NCBI GenBank assembly: GCA_020746105.1
Contig: CM036622.1
Location: 13,130,487 to 13,194,486, forward strand
Direction of reading: 5' to 3'
Origin: Trogon surrucura
Lineage: Eukaryota > Chordata > Aves > Trogoniformes > Trogonidae
Length of the DNA: 64,000 nt
Shown: piece after piece, positions 1-14,384 of the stretch
How positions within the stretch are numbered: position 1 is the stretch's first letter
How the letters are laid out: each line of letters starts with the position of its first letter
Made by a program: the position numbers and the translations under genes
The notes under the pieces: generated by a model
Told to the model about the DNA's origin: nothing
Databases searched by the model: none
What the model saw: the letters and a program-made list of their open reading frames with translations, nothing else

Positions 1-3000
1 AAAAGGAAAAAAAAAGGTAGATAGTCTAGTATGTAGCGAGTACCTGAGCAGTTCTCTGGTCATACTAAGATTGGGGTGAGATGGTAGGAATGGAAGGGAG
101 AGTTGAAGCAGTTCCAGCAAGTGTTATACATTCTGTATTTAAAATTGGTGGATATTTTGAATCTTTATTTTTAAAAGAAAACAACATAGGTTAGAGAAGG
201 GAATTAAAATTGTGAAAGACTTGCTAGAAAGTATACCTATGAAACTTCCTACGATACCTGTTCTTTTTTTAAGATGGGCATGGATAATTTGCAATACATT
301 TTTAGTGTTTGGCTGGTAGCTGGTTGCTACCTGTCAAGTTTGTCTGCATTTCACTTTCCAGTTTTGTCGCTGATAAGAGTCTCAAAGTTGGCTGTGGTTA
401 GCAAATACCTGCTTATTAATTGACTTGTTCACTGTAGACTACTCTGATACACACTAGACTGTACTTAGTCTTTCTTCTCGATTTGTGCAACAAATTTGAT
501 TTTTCATTCTGCTGCAGACATAGTGGTTTTCACACCAAAGTTCCTGCTTATTCATGATTTTCTACTTTGCTTTTATATGAAGCACACACATATATAAAAG
601 TATCATTTGGAGCAGGCTAATTTTCTGCTTAAATGTAGCGATTTATAGGCAGTTGTTCCATATGCTCTGTCTACCAAAAGTCTTTCAGGTTCTGCTAATA
701 TGTACATGAATGTTTTCGTAGTGTTATAATTTTGGCTTGAACACCAGGAGGAATTTATATGTTCAAACACTCCATAAGAGTCATTTAGCAAATAGCTGAA
801 TACATACTAAAAGGTGACTGCATGGTGAAGAGCAATGTAAAAAGACTATAATGAACTAATACTTTATTAAACAAGTGCAGCTAGAAGGTGGCACCTACTC
901 ATGCACACAGGATACTGCTCTGTTATTTCCTTAGTGAAGAACATCAACAAAATTGGAGTGTAGCATAATATTGATTGAATGGTGGTGGCAATCAGCCCTT
1001 GAATTATTGCTTGCTTGGCCAATTTTGCTTAGTGATGGTTTTAATCTTAAATATAGCTTTGTATGTCTTTTAGAGACCAAAGGTAGGGAAAGTAACCTTT
1101 GCTGGCATTGGTAATATAAAAATTGGTATTAGAATAATTCCTGTCATCAACATTATTTTTCAAAAGTGGCGACAAAGGCATTGCTTTTGATCTGAGAATA
1201 TTTAGGCAAAGCAACTTTACATACCAAAACGGTGAAATATTTAATCTGCACATTCTTATAAATTCTTCTTCAGTGTTAGCCTTTCCGTGGTGAAAGAGCA
1301 CCAATACAGCGATTAGTTTCATCTCCTTTCATCTGTAGAACTAGTGCAGCTTTCTTGCATTATCAATATAGAAAGTAAACAAAGAAGCAGTGATGTATTT
1401 TTATTTGTTTTTGAATTCTCATCTTTCTGAAAATCAGCGCAGTGTTTCAGTGTAAATTTTCTAATCTGCTGAGACTTGCTCTTTACTATTCTAAATTGTA
1501 AGACATGAATGCAGAATGTATGGTATGAAGGAAACAGAGCAGATAGAGGTGTTCTGTGTCTGGAATAGAGCCTAACTGAGATGACTTGAACTTATATTAG
1601 ACATAAACTGCCAGGAACACAAAATAGACATGTGCAGGGCAGTTGCAGTATTTCATACAGTTCCTCCAGAACAAATACGTTGAAGAGGCAGCACAGTCCG
1701 TCTCTCGCTGCAATGAGCTCCAGTCAAAAGGGTTCTTGGGTGAAAGGAGTCTTATTAATAGAGAATCCCCGTATAGTCCTTATGGTTGTGTGTCAGCATC
1801 CTGACAATACAAGAGGCATACATGCTCAGCATTTTGTTTTTCAAAGTGATTTTCAATGCAGCAGACTCTCAGTGGAGGATGCTTTATGGTATCCTTTCAG
1901 CTAGTAGCAAAATCCCATCAGTTATTGGAAATATGCTTGCAGCTGAAGTCAACCGTGTTGTGGTTCTCTTCATTTAAGTGCTCTAAAGAAGAAATGTATT
2001 ACATGACATACATATTGAAACAGGTAAAATCCTTGCCTTTCAAGCAAATTTATAGTGGCTTCATTTCAATTTCTGAATACTGTTTTAAAGACGAAATAGT
2101 AATGAAATATAGTAAAATGCAGCTTTCTCCATGACGCATCATGAATAGTCAATTTGCAGTGCTCCTTATAGTAGCCTGTCTGGGTGAAATATAATATTCT
2201 CTTATTTGAGTATGCTTTTCTTTAAAATAGTTAATTTCAATTTATGACATCTAATTATTAATTGGCATAATGCTATTTATAGGCAGTTTTTGTTTGAATT
2301 GATATTTATATTCAAAGAACAATCCAATAAAAATGTTAAGCTGAAGTATTTCATTTGCATCTTAGCAACTTAATCAAGTTATATTTTTCTTATTTATTAT
2401 ATTTATTTTTTTTTTTAAAATAGATGACTTAATATAAGTCAAAGTAAATGCATACTTTGAAATTAAATACAGGTTAACCAGGACATGAAGGTATGTTATC
2501 CAATATGATGACCTCCACATACTTAAAGTTGCTTGGTCATACGTAGTTCATATGTAGCATCAACATAGAATTGTGGGGTTTGCATAATTTTCTTTATTCT
2601 ATAAGCCTAAAATTGTAATTACAGAAGCAGAATTTTTAGGCGCTTTTTAATTTACATAAACCAGATTTTTGCATAGCTGGAAGTAATAGAGCTATGTATA
2701 GCAGTTTACATCAGTGCAGGTGTTTTTCCTTCTCACTTGCACACTTGCCATCATTAAAAATCTGAGGCTTACTTGCCTGCCTTTCCAAATTGATTTATGC
2801 CTCAGAGCAATGTTCAGAAAAACAGCCTCAATGTCACTCAGCTGGAGGAGTCTTCTAATGTATGTGAGAAAGGAATACTGTAGTCCTGTCTCTTAAATCA
2901 TTGTGTCTCCGAGGAAAAGTCTTAGAGAGGTTTGGTTGGTTTGGGTTTTTTGTTGGGTTTTTTGTGTTTTGTTTTTTTTTCTTTCTGTAACACAGAATGT

Positions 3001-3819
3001 TACTGCTCCTACCAGCAGTTGTGGTCTCCAAAGGAAAAGCAAGTTCTACATGAACACCCACATAAGTAACGTGTCAAACTTCAGTCATTGTTTTAGTGAT
3101 GAGAAATCTGTCTGCTTGAGTGGGTACCAGAGATGTCAGTGTGTGAAGTAAAACCGTTACTTCTCAATACATGCCCTAGGCTGAAAAATCTGCATGGTTT
3201 CATCTTAGTTGGTGTGCTTTCAGCTGAGCTTTCCATGAAAGGCTTTTTGTTTAGAAAGATCAGGTAGAAGAATAATTTATTTTTCCTTATCCACCAATAC
3301 CAACCTTGAGCAATTTGTTTTCCTTCATAGAGTGTTGTCACATACATATGTACATGTCAAGCCACAGAAAGGGAAAAAGTAGGGGAGCAAATCTGAAAAA
3401 TCAATGCGAAAAAAGAAGCATTGAGTGGTGAGCGGTCATCATCCTGAATGTCGGAGTGAGTGAGGAAGAGGAAACCTGCATCCACGTTACCTCACCCGAG
3501 CCAACAAATGGAATTACCTGAAATTTAGTTCTATAATTTCTACTTGCTTTGGTAGGCAATTACTTATGAAGTAGACATTTTACTTCAGCGTTCACAGATC
3601 CCAGTCAAAAAGCATATTTTGTTGTGTCTTTATGCCGCATTTAGAGCACTTCTCTGTCCAGTCGTAATCAGGAAAATGAGCTTATTCATTATGTTAATAA
3701 CAAATATTAGGTTATTTATTTGAGTTCAAAGTTAAACATCTTTTACAGATTAAATATTTTCAATAAAAACTGATTTTTTTTCTGATATTTCGGTATATTT
3801 TAATTTATTTTCTCTACAG
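1..3819. other. Sequence upstream of the first recognised exon (probable intron or 5' flank)
   Basis: AT-rich non-repetitive DNA. The longest open frames here are about 60-92 codons, lack paired splice signals and show no recognisable protein family. A T/G-rich run lies at about 2930-2982. The segment just before 3820 is a good acceptor tract (TTTATTTTCTCTACAG). Because the exon at 3820 opens in phase 0, an earlier exon of the same gene may lie here unseen or before the window. Confidence 0.5.
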
Positions 3820-3895
3820 ATGATTCAGACCATCAGGACTCTAGTTGAAAATACAGACAACTTATATGACAAGATAGTACAGTGTCAGAAAGCAG
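3820..3895 (+). CDS. Exon of an unidentified coiled-coil-like protein gene (first exon seen in the window)
   Basis: A 76-bp exon bounded by a pyrimidine-rich acceptor (TTTTCTCTACAG) and a consensus donor (GCAG|GTAAGT). Only one frame is open; the other two hit stops within the exon. It encodes 25 residues starting MIQTIRTLVENTDNLYDKIV plus the first base of a split codon. Hydrophobics spaced at I2, I5, L8/V9, L15 and I19 suggest an amphipathic helix or coiled coil. The first codon is ATG, so this is either an internal Met in phase 0 or the start codon if upstream exons are non-coding; the sequence does not decide this. The end phase (1) fits the exon at 15867 exactly. I do not recognise the family. 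Confidence 0.7.
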
Positions 3896-6800
3896 GTAAG
3901 TACAAGCTAGTTTTTCTCAAATGTTATAAAGAATTTAATGCATTTTTTTCTAGCAAAAGAGAACCCACAAAAAACCCAGAAACACCACCACCAAAAAACT
4001 AGAAGAGGTTATTGTAATTTAGGCATGTAGAATAACAGTGAAAAGGATATTTCAAATCATAGAAATCAAAGATCTGTAGAATTACAGCTTGTCTTTGGAA
4101 AGCATGAGTATTCTGTATATGGACAGTAACTTCTCAATATACTAATTTCCACAAATGCAAACAGGATTACAGGAAAATGAATTGTCTTCCTTCACAGTGT
4201 AATTTTTAACCATTTGTTCCAATCTCCTCTTTTATCATGTGCAAACTTCTCTTTTGTCGTTGTAGTTTTAACCTCTTCAAGAGCCTTAATGAAGTACCTT
4301 GCCTTTTGATAATTACATGACAGTAATTCAGATATTGTTTCTCTGCATTTCTCTAGATCTGTTGAGTGGATACCCTTTGTTTCTCCTGGTTTCTTTTACC
4401 TATTCAGAGTAAAACTGGTTTTGCAGACAATTACATGTATCATCTGTGGCAGGCTTTTCAAACCACACAGATGCAGAACATCCAGGTTTTTTAACTTGTT
4501 ATGGCCAATATGGTCCCACAGATTCTCTGGATTTTTTCCCATTTCTGATATATATTTCACACAGATTGTGTAGTTAGTTCTTAATCCCTTCACAAATTGT
4601 CTCTTTTTCACCTGATACATGGTAATGGTTTTCTCATTTGAACAGGACTTTGAATTTTGAAGGTTTCCCTCTTCTTTTGAATAGCATCTCTGACCTTGCT
4701 GTTTAATTGGTTGTTCTCTTTTGGCCTTTCTAAAGTATTTTTTAAACAATGTTATAAATCTACGTAGAGTAGTGATGCATCACATTTTGCATCAGAAACC
4801 AGACGTCTGCTGCAGAGTCAGTCAAAGTTTCTATAGCCATGTCTTGCATGACTCAATCAGAACAAAAGCTTTTTATATAAAAATACATTTCTTTCTTTCT
4901 GTTATTCGTGATCTTGCTGCTCCCATCATCTTCCATGATTTTCTTCCATTCTTTGGTCCACTTCTCTGCTCTCCTATAAATTTCAGTCTCTTTTCTTCAT
5001 TCTCTTTTCCTGAAAATAAAAATTAATGCTTTTCCAACGTCACCCTTCTACAATCTCTTTTCTGTTAGTAGCATCTTCCAACTTAGACCAGCACCAGGAA
5101 GACTGACCTGCTTCAATTTTCCATATCTCCCCTTTATTCACAGCACACATTCCTCAGACTCCGTGAACTTTAGGCAAACCACAGAACTGTCAAAATATGT
5201 GAAAATTTTAATTTGTGCTATTTATTTAAAGCTATCGGACATAAATAATCATAAATACCATGAGTAACAAAATCTTGCTTCACATATCTTGTTTGTAGAT
5301 GCAGAGATTTATCTAGAACACCAAACTCAAGATAGATCATGCTGCCTTAAGGAAATTGTCTTGTGGATTTGTATGCTTACTTCTTGAACCACCTGCTGCA
5401 TTTTGGGGTGACAGTGTGACGTGTTTTTTTAGCTTATTCAGTGTCTGAAGCAGTTTAGATCCCTGGTTAGAGGTAAGGCAAAAGCTAATTGCCTATTTTA
5501 CCTCATATTTTAGAATTGTTGCCCTTGAGGAAGATTACTTTCTACTAGCTCATATGGATTCCACTAAACTTCCATATGTCTGATTTTCCTGAGTCTTACA
5601 GTCTCATTTTACATCATGTGCAGCTGGGTCCAAGAATCTGTTTTTGAAGAATGCTAAAGACTTAAAGCCCGTGCTAAATAGTGGACATTTTGGTCTCATT
5701 TAAATGAGAAACCTCCAGTATGGTGTCATAAGTGTAAGTATGGATTATGCAATAGATCCTGTTATTTAGAGCAGCTTCAGCCCTAAAGGGTCAACATACT
5801 GAATGAGCTGTATTGAACTACTTCTAATATCAATAGATTTGAAGATTTTCTTAAGGCTAATTGATCTCATGATCTCAGTAGATGCTACTCTATTTCATTC
5901 TGATATGATTTCCTGTGTTGTTTCTTGATAAGGAAGAAGCAAAATTGTGCCCTTGTCTGGGATATTTTGTTCTATGGAGTGAAAAAGCTGCTAGAATAAG
6001 AAGAAATACTCAAACTGCCAATAAGCAGTAATTTTTTCTTGTCGTGAGCAGCCTTGTGAGAGAATTCTATTAAAGCAACAGAGTGGACTCTCTCTATTAA
6101 GACATTTTCTAACTTAAGTTTAATAATAAGACTTCTAGCCCCCAGAACTGATTTTAAAATAAATGCACCATTATTTGTTACTTCAGTTGATGGCCTATTG
6201 AATAAGCAAAGATATGATTCTTGAGATGGCTCTTTTCAGAATTCAGGTTCTTTGCTATTAATATTCTCTAAGAACATATGACTGTAAACTTCTTTCCTCA
6301 TTTTGGTTCTTTAAAATTAAGCCATATAAAAACCTTCTGTTTTCTTCACATCAGCATATTCATTTCAGCTCAACACATTATATTCTTAATTAAATAGTTA
6401 TTGAAACCATTTTAGATACATCAACTAATGAAAAGATGTGGAAACGTGATATTGCTTTGGTTCCCACTGTACTTCTCATCCCTTAACAAAACGAAGAAGA
6501 AAAATCTGCGTAACTTCAAAATGATTGCGGTGTCATTTATTTTGTTGCTATTAAGCCAGATAAAGATCATTCAAGAAAATAGAATATAAGTGCTAAAGGG
6601 GATTTAAAGATAATCCAGTCCATTCCCTTTATCTGTTAAGACCTAAAATGCTCCTCTGTCTTCTCCAGAGTAGAGAATTTGAATGTCCAGGTCACCTTAC
6701 CCCATTCCCATCCTCCTCTGTACCCAACTCATGTCATTCTCGTACTTCTCTTTTGCAATCTTCCATTGCATTCTTTTGCTTTAAATACTGCCTGAGCTCA

Positions 6801-9800
6801 TCACAGGTTAAAAGAGAGAACCACAGCTTTGGAATTCATTTTGGTGTTCATCAGTGGGAGCTCAAAGGGACATGTAATATTCCAAGTATTCATTAAATGA
6901 TCAGAGGGGCAAGTAATGATTGAACACAGTTTGCTCGTGACAAAGAATCATTGAACACGATCAAGTGTAGATAGGACTGTGACACAGTGCAGGAGGATCT
7001 TTTGACACTGATAATTATGAAATGTAGTGTCAGTAAGGGTAAATTAATGTGTGTAGGGGAAAAAGCAGCCTTGACAGTACTTTCAAGAAATAGTCTCTAA
7101 GGCTGCTCTCTTAATTCAGGAAATGAAATTATTTTATACAGTTCTAACAGTGTCAGTTTACTGCTAATATCTTGCATAAATATACATTCCAGCACTGTGT
7201 GCTAACAGTTCAGATTGCTTTTTTTTCTGTATGGCTTTAGAGGTATAAACTTCCCTCATCATCTGTGGAGCCAGAACTCTTGTTCAGATTCTTATCTTCT
7301 CAACTACACTGTCATTTTCTCTGACTTTGACCATTATAGTTTTGCTTTATGTACATCATTTTCCTGGCTGTCATTTGGATGATGTCTATCCCTGTATTCA
7401 TTTCTATAATTTTTCCTCGGTATACATCAGGTCTGAGCTGATTTCACTTTTCTTGTGTTTGCTCATTTGGTAGCAAGAGTTCCCACTGCCTGATGAATCG
7501 TCAGCCGTCGTCATGCTTTTGATCATGTTGTCCCACAGGCCCACTGTAAACATCCACCAGGCTACTTCCTTTGACTGGGTTTTTTAAATTATCCCAGAAA
7601 TATAGCTAGATTGACACATGTCCTCCTACCACATTGACCAAAATAGTTCTCGCTGCTTCCTTGTACTCCCTACTCTTTCTTTATCCATCTGTTCTCTTTT
7701 TTTCCTTATACTTTGATTCTAAGTTGATGGAGCAGGGACTGCCTTATTTAATTCAACTGTACTGTGACTAAAACATCAGGGAGTTAGTTTATTAAGTAAT
7801 GCAAGTAGTAAAAGACATAAAATAAGCACCTTCTCTGACATGTATTCCAAAGCAGTCCTTCGGCAGTGTCAGAAACATAATACGGTTTCAAAATAGGGAA
7901 TATCCAGCCATTCTGGATGCTGCCAAAGGTAAAGAGAGTGCACAGTATCCATTGGGAAAGAGTTATGTGTGAGCTTCATGCAGAAAAAGATTAGGGTAAT
8001 GGCCATACAGGCATTGCAAGTGCTTCCTGTAGCTGAAAATTAAAGCAGTAAAATCAATTTTGTTCAAATAGCTATAACTCTCAGTTGCCCACTGATACTG
8101 ATTAAGCTTTTCAGCAAAATGACATGTTTACTGAGCCATTTCTTTTACTATTTGTTCCTGTTATTTGCATTCTAAATAGTTTTTTTGTCCTAGGGTCCAT
8201 CAGAACAAAGCATATAAGAAAAAGTAATATTCTCAGATTAGATAATCGATTAATAGAGGAAAAGAAATGGGTATAATTAAATCTTGAGGAACACATTTGA
8301 CTGATTATATAGGCATGCAACTGAGATTTCATTTAAGCAGTAAAAAGGAATGACGAGATCAGCTCTTCCCAACATTTTTATAGTTATCCCTGACTTGAAA
8401 GAGAATTTGCGATCATGGTATAGGTCCTGTGGAGTTCACACGAGTTCAGCAGAACTTGTTAACCCTTGTCTTCGGAAGTACTGCCTCTCATCATCAAGTC
8501 TTGACTTTTGATTAGAAGCCCCTGCATTTAAACTATGGCTTCATATGTAGGGAATTAAGAAATGCTGCTTTATCGAAAAAATGCTGCATTATCCTTTGCT
8601 GTTGGAGTTCGTAACTGAGCAGTGTTTAATGGGTTTGACTGCCAGTAAGAAGTGCTGGTTTCAAGTTAAATCTTAGAATTGGATCCTTTACTATATTTTT
8701 CATGATGTTCACTGTTAAAAGCAAAAAATCTAGAAGATTTCCCAGTACAGAAATATTTACAAAATTAATTTATTCCCCATGGACTATCTATGTCTACGTG
8801 TGACAACAGAACAACAGCTGCTGACTGAAACTAACCAACAGTTCCAACCTGTCCATAGATGGGGTTTAAAAAAAGCAAGAGTTAGTAAATGTTACAATCA
8901 GTGTGGTTGAAAGACAGATTTTGTAATGTGTGTTACTAGCTAAAGCACTGAGAAGTTGAACAGGCTTTCAGATATCCATTCCCCTTCTTCATATATTAAA
9001 CAACAGCAACAAAGAATAAGAATTACAGATTGGTGAAATGGCTCTGGGTTTGACTAATTATGATAATCAGACAACTTGAAACAAAAACGTACCCAACTTC
9101 CCTGGAGCAGAAGGTGATATTCTAGAATGGAGAGGCTGCATTCCTGTGGAAGCAAAAAGAGATCTGAAGGCTAGGATAAACTACAATGTGCCATAAATCA
9201 ATGTCTTTATTAAGTGTGCTTTCTAGCATTAAATAGACTCAGGATCTCTTTCCTTAGACTTTCATTGGTCTCTTTTGAGGATTAAGGCTCATAAATAAAA
9301 GATGGAAATAGTGGGTTGTGGAAAAAATCCTCTCCCTTGTAACTCTGTGTTTCTGCCCTTTATTGACAATATTAATTCATTCTCATACATGATAGTGGCT
9401 TAACTTCACCCACATTCTGAAGTCTGTCTTCATGGAGGACTGTCCTTGTGGATGGAAGTTTTCCTTACATTGGGTCTTCTCTTCAAAGCAGATATTTTAG
9501 TATGTGAAGACCTGGGTTTCTGTGTGTTTTACAGCAATGCTGTTTTGGAAGTATATAAAAAATGTTGGCATGCGAGTTTTGCGTGCTTTGTAGTTTGGTA
9601 CGCATTTTGTTGACTCTGGTACCTAGAAGGTTAACGTTACTCAGGAGTGTTCTTTAAAGTGCTTGAGGAAAGTGGAGTTGGTTAATTTAACTCCTGGAAG
9701 TAAACAAGTTTTAATTAAATGAAGGCCAGATATCACAGGTGTCCTCTTTGTAACTTCTTAACGGTGTAAGCTTGGTGCTGCAACTACTTTGAATCTCTGC

Positions 9801-12403
9801 TGACAGTGGTTCCTAAAGAAATTGGTGACCGTTTCATGTCGTAAGTGGTTCCCAGCATTAAAGAAAGTGTCTTATATTGAAAGCTGAGTTATTGTGGTTG
9901 CATATGGAACTGGATGAATGTGGACTGGAAGACTAAATTCTAATTTAGTCCTTGCAGAGAGGATGGCTTTTGGCAGGCTGTGATGCCATTGTTGCTTGGC
10001 ATCTTGGGATAAAAAGGTTATCTCATGCAGAGAACTTGTCTTTGCTGCTTTTAAATAAAAGGACAGCAGGCACCATCTAGGTTAAACCTAAAGGCAGTAC
10101 ATGGCTGTGTCTGTGGAACATTTTCACTTAATACAGAGATAACCTTACATTGCTAAAGAAGTTGAAATAATTAGAAATACTGAACAAGTAATTTAGTTAA
10201 TGTAATATTTCATCAGGTGTTAATCTAGTTATTCTGAATGCAAGCATTTCAGACCTGGAGCTTCTTGAAGCGGAAGCACAGCACACTCGTACTCTGCAAA
10301 TAAACTCTGATTCTCTAGTTATGACATTAAATGATTTGGTTGACTTCAGTGAGAAGTAGGTGCTTGAAAGCACATGAACATCTATTCCTTGTTCTTGTTA
10401 AAAGTCAGTTTTTGCAGTTAGTAGTGATCCTTAGATGAGGTGCTCTAAGTATTAATTTGTTAAGCTTAATTTTAAATCTTTGTGTGAAAAGTGTTCTGTC
10501 AGCAAAATATATGAGAACTTACAACTACAGTGACTTCTGCTACTTCCTAACATGATTTGTCTGATTTATTGTTTATATGATCTGGTAGCCAGACTCACAG
10601 TCTTTTTCCTGATAAACTTCAGTTTAAGAGGAAATTGTCTGTGAAGCTGAAATACCTGATTGTTTCAGGAATATAATCTGAAGTAAAAATATTAAGGAAA
10701 GTATTTAATGCTGTAAAGAAATCAAAGCCAAGCTTTCAAAGATATGGTCAAGTGTAACAGTTGTCTATGCAGATTAAATATCTATATGAAGAAATGAGTA
10801 GTTATTGCTTAAATTCTTTCCTAGAGTTCTTTCATTTCCTATATTACCAGTTAACCTATACAATATAGGAAGAAGTATTTTAATGTATAAAGTGCTTTCT
10901 TAGATTCTTTTTCTTGTGAAGAACTAATCTGTGTATGGAAATTATTGATAGAAACTTTGTAAGCATTAGAGATGAGTGTACATAGTAATTGAGCTGCAAT
11001 ATGCGGTAACCTAATCAAGAGCTGTATGGTATTTTGCTTCCATTTTAGAACTGTTTAATGTTTATTTCATTTTTATTACTTATTTATGACTCTTTTGAAA
11101 AGTATTTAATATGCTTTTGCATCAATGTGCTCTACCAAGTATGAAATAAAATATACTTGGCTTGACTGAAGTGCTTACCTACAGTATTATCAGTGTGTAT
11201 TTTATATAGGTATAGACAACTATTGTTTAGATATCTATTTCATGTTAGGCCTTCTCAGTATATACATTTATAGCCAAAGTTTTGCCATTGTGCCACTTCA
11301 TTGATAAAATTCTTTGTTAAGAGAAAAATCCCATATTAGGAGGAGCCCACCTGCTGTGTCATCATGTCTCCCAGCTAGGTTGTAAATCATGCTCTTGGCA
11401 AGAAAGCTTTCATCAAAGAAAACAAACGAGTATATCAGTAGAAGTTTGGCTTTAGAAATAAAGTATAGCAAGTGTTGTGCTCACTGTTTTGCTAAGAATT
11501 CCTTGAAAAATGAGTATCTCAAATCTCAGTTAAAGAGAAGGTGTGATGTTTTTTTCCCCTATAAACTGAGGGCTTTGTGGTAGTAACTCTTAGAAAAGCA
11601 AACAAACTGCAGAGTTCCAAACAGTCTGAACTCCTGCCTTGTGCACACACAAGCCAATCTTCATGATTCAGTCTCTTTTCACATCTTGATTTTAATAAAA
11701 ATATAGCTGTCAACAGAGTTTTCTAACACAGATACATGCATTGTACAGTAAAAAAGAAAGCATATAAACACATGCAGCTCAGTGCCTTAAGGCTACTTGT
11801 GTAATATATGCAATATGTATGCCTTAATTAGTTTAAAGATAGATGAATCACTTATGCGCCTTATATGTCACATTTTAATCATTATCCTAAGTATACTACC
11901 TTGGAACTATAGTGAAAGCCCAGTAGTGGGAGGAATTGCTAACCAAATTTCAACATGTGTCATTTCTAGTTAGTAATTAAAGACAGAATTTCATATGAGG
12001 TTACTTCATTTTGAATAAATCAAGAAACTTTTTTCCCAAGGTAAATACAGTTGGAGACAAGTAACTTTTAACAGTACTTAAGATGTTGTTTCTGAAATAT
12101 GTCCTCAAATCTTTTTCCTGAAGATACAGTGTAGGTGCTAGGAAGCCAACATATCCAATGTGCAGGGCAGCAGCAGAAATAAATCTCTGTCTTCCAGAAT
12201 TCTGAACATCAGCAAAACAACAACATGCATTCATAACAGGTTATGAAAGGGTTTGGATCTTCTGAACACATTTGTGACCAAATAGTGATTAAAAATCCAG
12301 AACTATATAATAAAGCTAGGATTCTAATCTGGAAGTTATTCTGACATGTGATGGCCCAGAATTCTTATCAGCCCGTCAAGACTGTTGTATTGCCTTGTAT
12401 GTT

Positions 12404-12474
12404 CTATGGGAGGTTGGACTAGATGATCTCTAGGGGTCCCTTCCAACCCGTAACATTCTATGATTCTGTGATTT
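12404..12474 (+). mobile_element. CR1 non-LTR retrotransposon, 3'-end fragment
   Basis: About 70 bp matching the avian CR1 3' end: the GGTTGGACTAGATGATCTC block, then TCCCTTCCAACCC, then the terminal ATTCTATGATTCTGTGATT near 12457-12474. The plus orientation follows from the tail at the right side. It is a strongly 5'-truncated copy inside intron 1, which is typical of CR1 insertions. No target-site duplication was evident. Confidence 0.85.
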
Positions 12475-13777
12475 AGGAAAGGTATTTTTCTTACTGAAGT
12501 ATGTCATAGCAATAAGACACCCCAGTTTCTATATGGTGATATCAGTTCTTGTTTAGTTTACAGACATAAACATTCCATCAGAATATGCTGAGCATCAGTT
12601 AATGCAAGTTTTGAGATTTGCCATGTAATATTATTTAGAGGATTCATCATGCAGCAGGTTGAAAAAAAAAACAGGACTGAAAAGTCCTGAAGTCTACTTC
12701 CAGGTACAATTTTTGGAAATTGACCAGCTGAGCTCTATTTAAAATGAATATGAATTTTTGATTTGAGTAATTTCTTCCTTTTCAAGGTTGCTTACACAAT
12801 CATATCTACAATGGTTATAAATTTTACATAAATTTTTACTGATAGACATTCATTCTAATGTAGTGCTTTAGCTGAAATGATTCTTTGATGTCCAAGATCT
12901 TACCTGACTGATGAGTACCTAGAGAGCAGTTATTCCTGGTGTGGTTTTCTTTTTGCTAGACTAGCAAAGCAAATTTTTATTAGTGTCCTCACATGACATA
13001 GGGCTTCTCTTGCATTGATCAGTTTCATAGCACTTCTCTTTTCCTCATGCCATTTGATGTTATGGCAAATAGGAGAAAAGAATTTTAGAGAAAATTTCAG
13101 AAGAATTTCTTCAATGGTGAGGTGTTCCCAGAAGGGATGAAGAAGGGTTAATGCCACCTAATGCATTCCAGGGTTGGGGGAGGTGGGGAGGGAAGAGGTC
13201 TGAGAGAAAGAAAAGCTGAGACAATCATGAAATTCAGACTAAACTAATCAGCATTCACTGGGGAACCAGAAAGTGATTCGGTGCTGAAGGGGAAAATAAT
13301 TATTTGGAAATACTGAAGGATTGCTTTTAAGAATGCTTAAAAAATAAGTGCAAGGATATGCCATGGAATCTTTTGCTATAATTGGGAAAATTTGCTGGCA
13401 GTATTTTGATCAGCTTAAAAACCTTCTGTTGATTTGTGCTACTGCTATTACGTGGCATAGATTACAGTGCATTTACATGACTTACAGTAGTTGGAGTGAA
13501 TATTTCACTGAAAAACTGTCCCTTAACATGGCAGATTTGAATCAGGTTATGAAAGATGGAAGTGTTTTTGTTTTGCAAGCACTTCACTTCTGTCAGATAG
13601 CCCTTACTTACGCTGGAGTGGGGGTGGCTAGACTTTTTAATGTCATTTGTGCAAACTAAGTGCCCTAATATTCCACAAACAGCAATTCAGAAGGGAATCA
13701 AATAATGACGTTTGAAACCTTGTCATGCTGTCATAAGCAGCAGTTACCACAGTTCAAGGAAGGTAAAAAAGTAGAAC

Positions 13778-14384
13778 CAAGCCAGTCAGCCTCACTTCAT
13801 TCCCTGAGAAGGTAGCAGACTAAGTCCTCTTGGAAACTGTTTCCAAACGAACAAGTAAGTAGTGGGGGAAAGTGGGCATGGGTTTACAAAGGGGAAATCA
13901 GGCTTAACCAACCTGACAACCTTCTACGATGAGGTGACTGGCTTGACAAAGGAGGGGAAGAGCAGTGGATGGTTTTTATTGTGACTTTATTGAGGCTTTC
14001 AGCACTGTCTCTCCTAGTATCCTCATAGGCAAACTAAGGAAGCAAGCAGAGGCCAGGTAGGTGGGCAGTGAAGTGGACTGAAAACTAGCTGAGCAGCCAG
14101 GCTCCAAGCATTGTGATCAGCAGCATGAAGTCCACCTGTAGGACAGTCACTGGTTGATAATGGAGCTACTGCTGTTTCAACATCTTCATGTATCAGTCCC
14201 CTGGATGTTGGGGCAAAGGGCCTCCTCAGCAAGTTGATGTCCTGGTGATGTATTGGTGAGGGTCCAACACTCAGCTGGGCACAGTCCTGGGCAACCTGCT
14301 CTACCTGACCCTTTGAGTAAGGTGGTTGGACTAGACCAACTAGATTTCCAAAGGTGCCTTACAACCTCAGTGCTTCTCTGTAAA
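13778..14384 (+). mobile_element. Old CR1 copy with decayed reverse-transcriptase region and internal deletion
   Basis: The segment starts with sequence resembling the CR1 reverse-transcriptase region: GCCAGTCAGCCTCACTTCAT, a decayed GFTKGKS..LTNL block near 13880-13920, then a degraded version of the block that normally reads as the LDFSKAFD motif. It soon passes to a 3' UTR-like part ending GGTTGGACTAGACCAACTAG and a diverged tail near 14384. At about 600 bp it is roughly half the length expected between these landmarks, so the FADD catalytic region and thumb appear deleted. Stops and frameshifts are present, so it is non-coding. The subfamily was not determined. Confidence 0.75.

Noticed and set aside
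13348-13659. 103-codon plus-strand frame next to a CR1 copy
   Set aside because: Cys/Trp-rich random-looking composition, no homology recognised, inside an intron.
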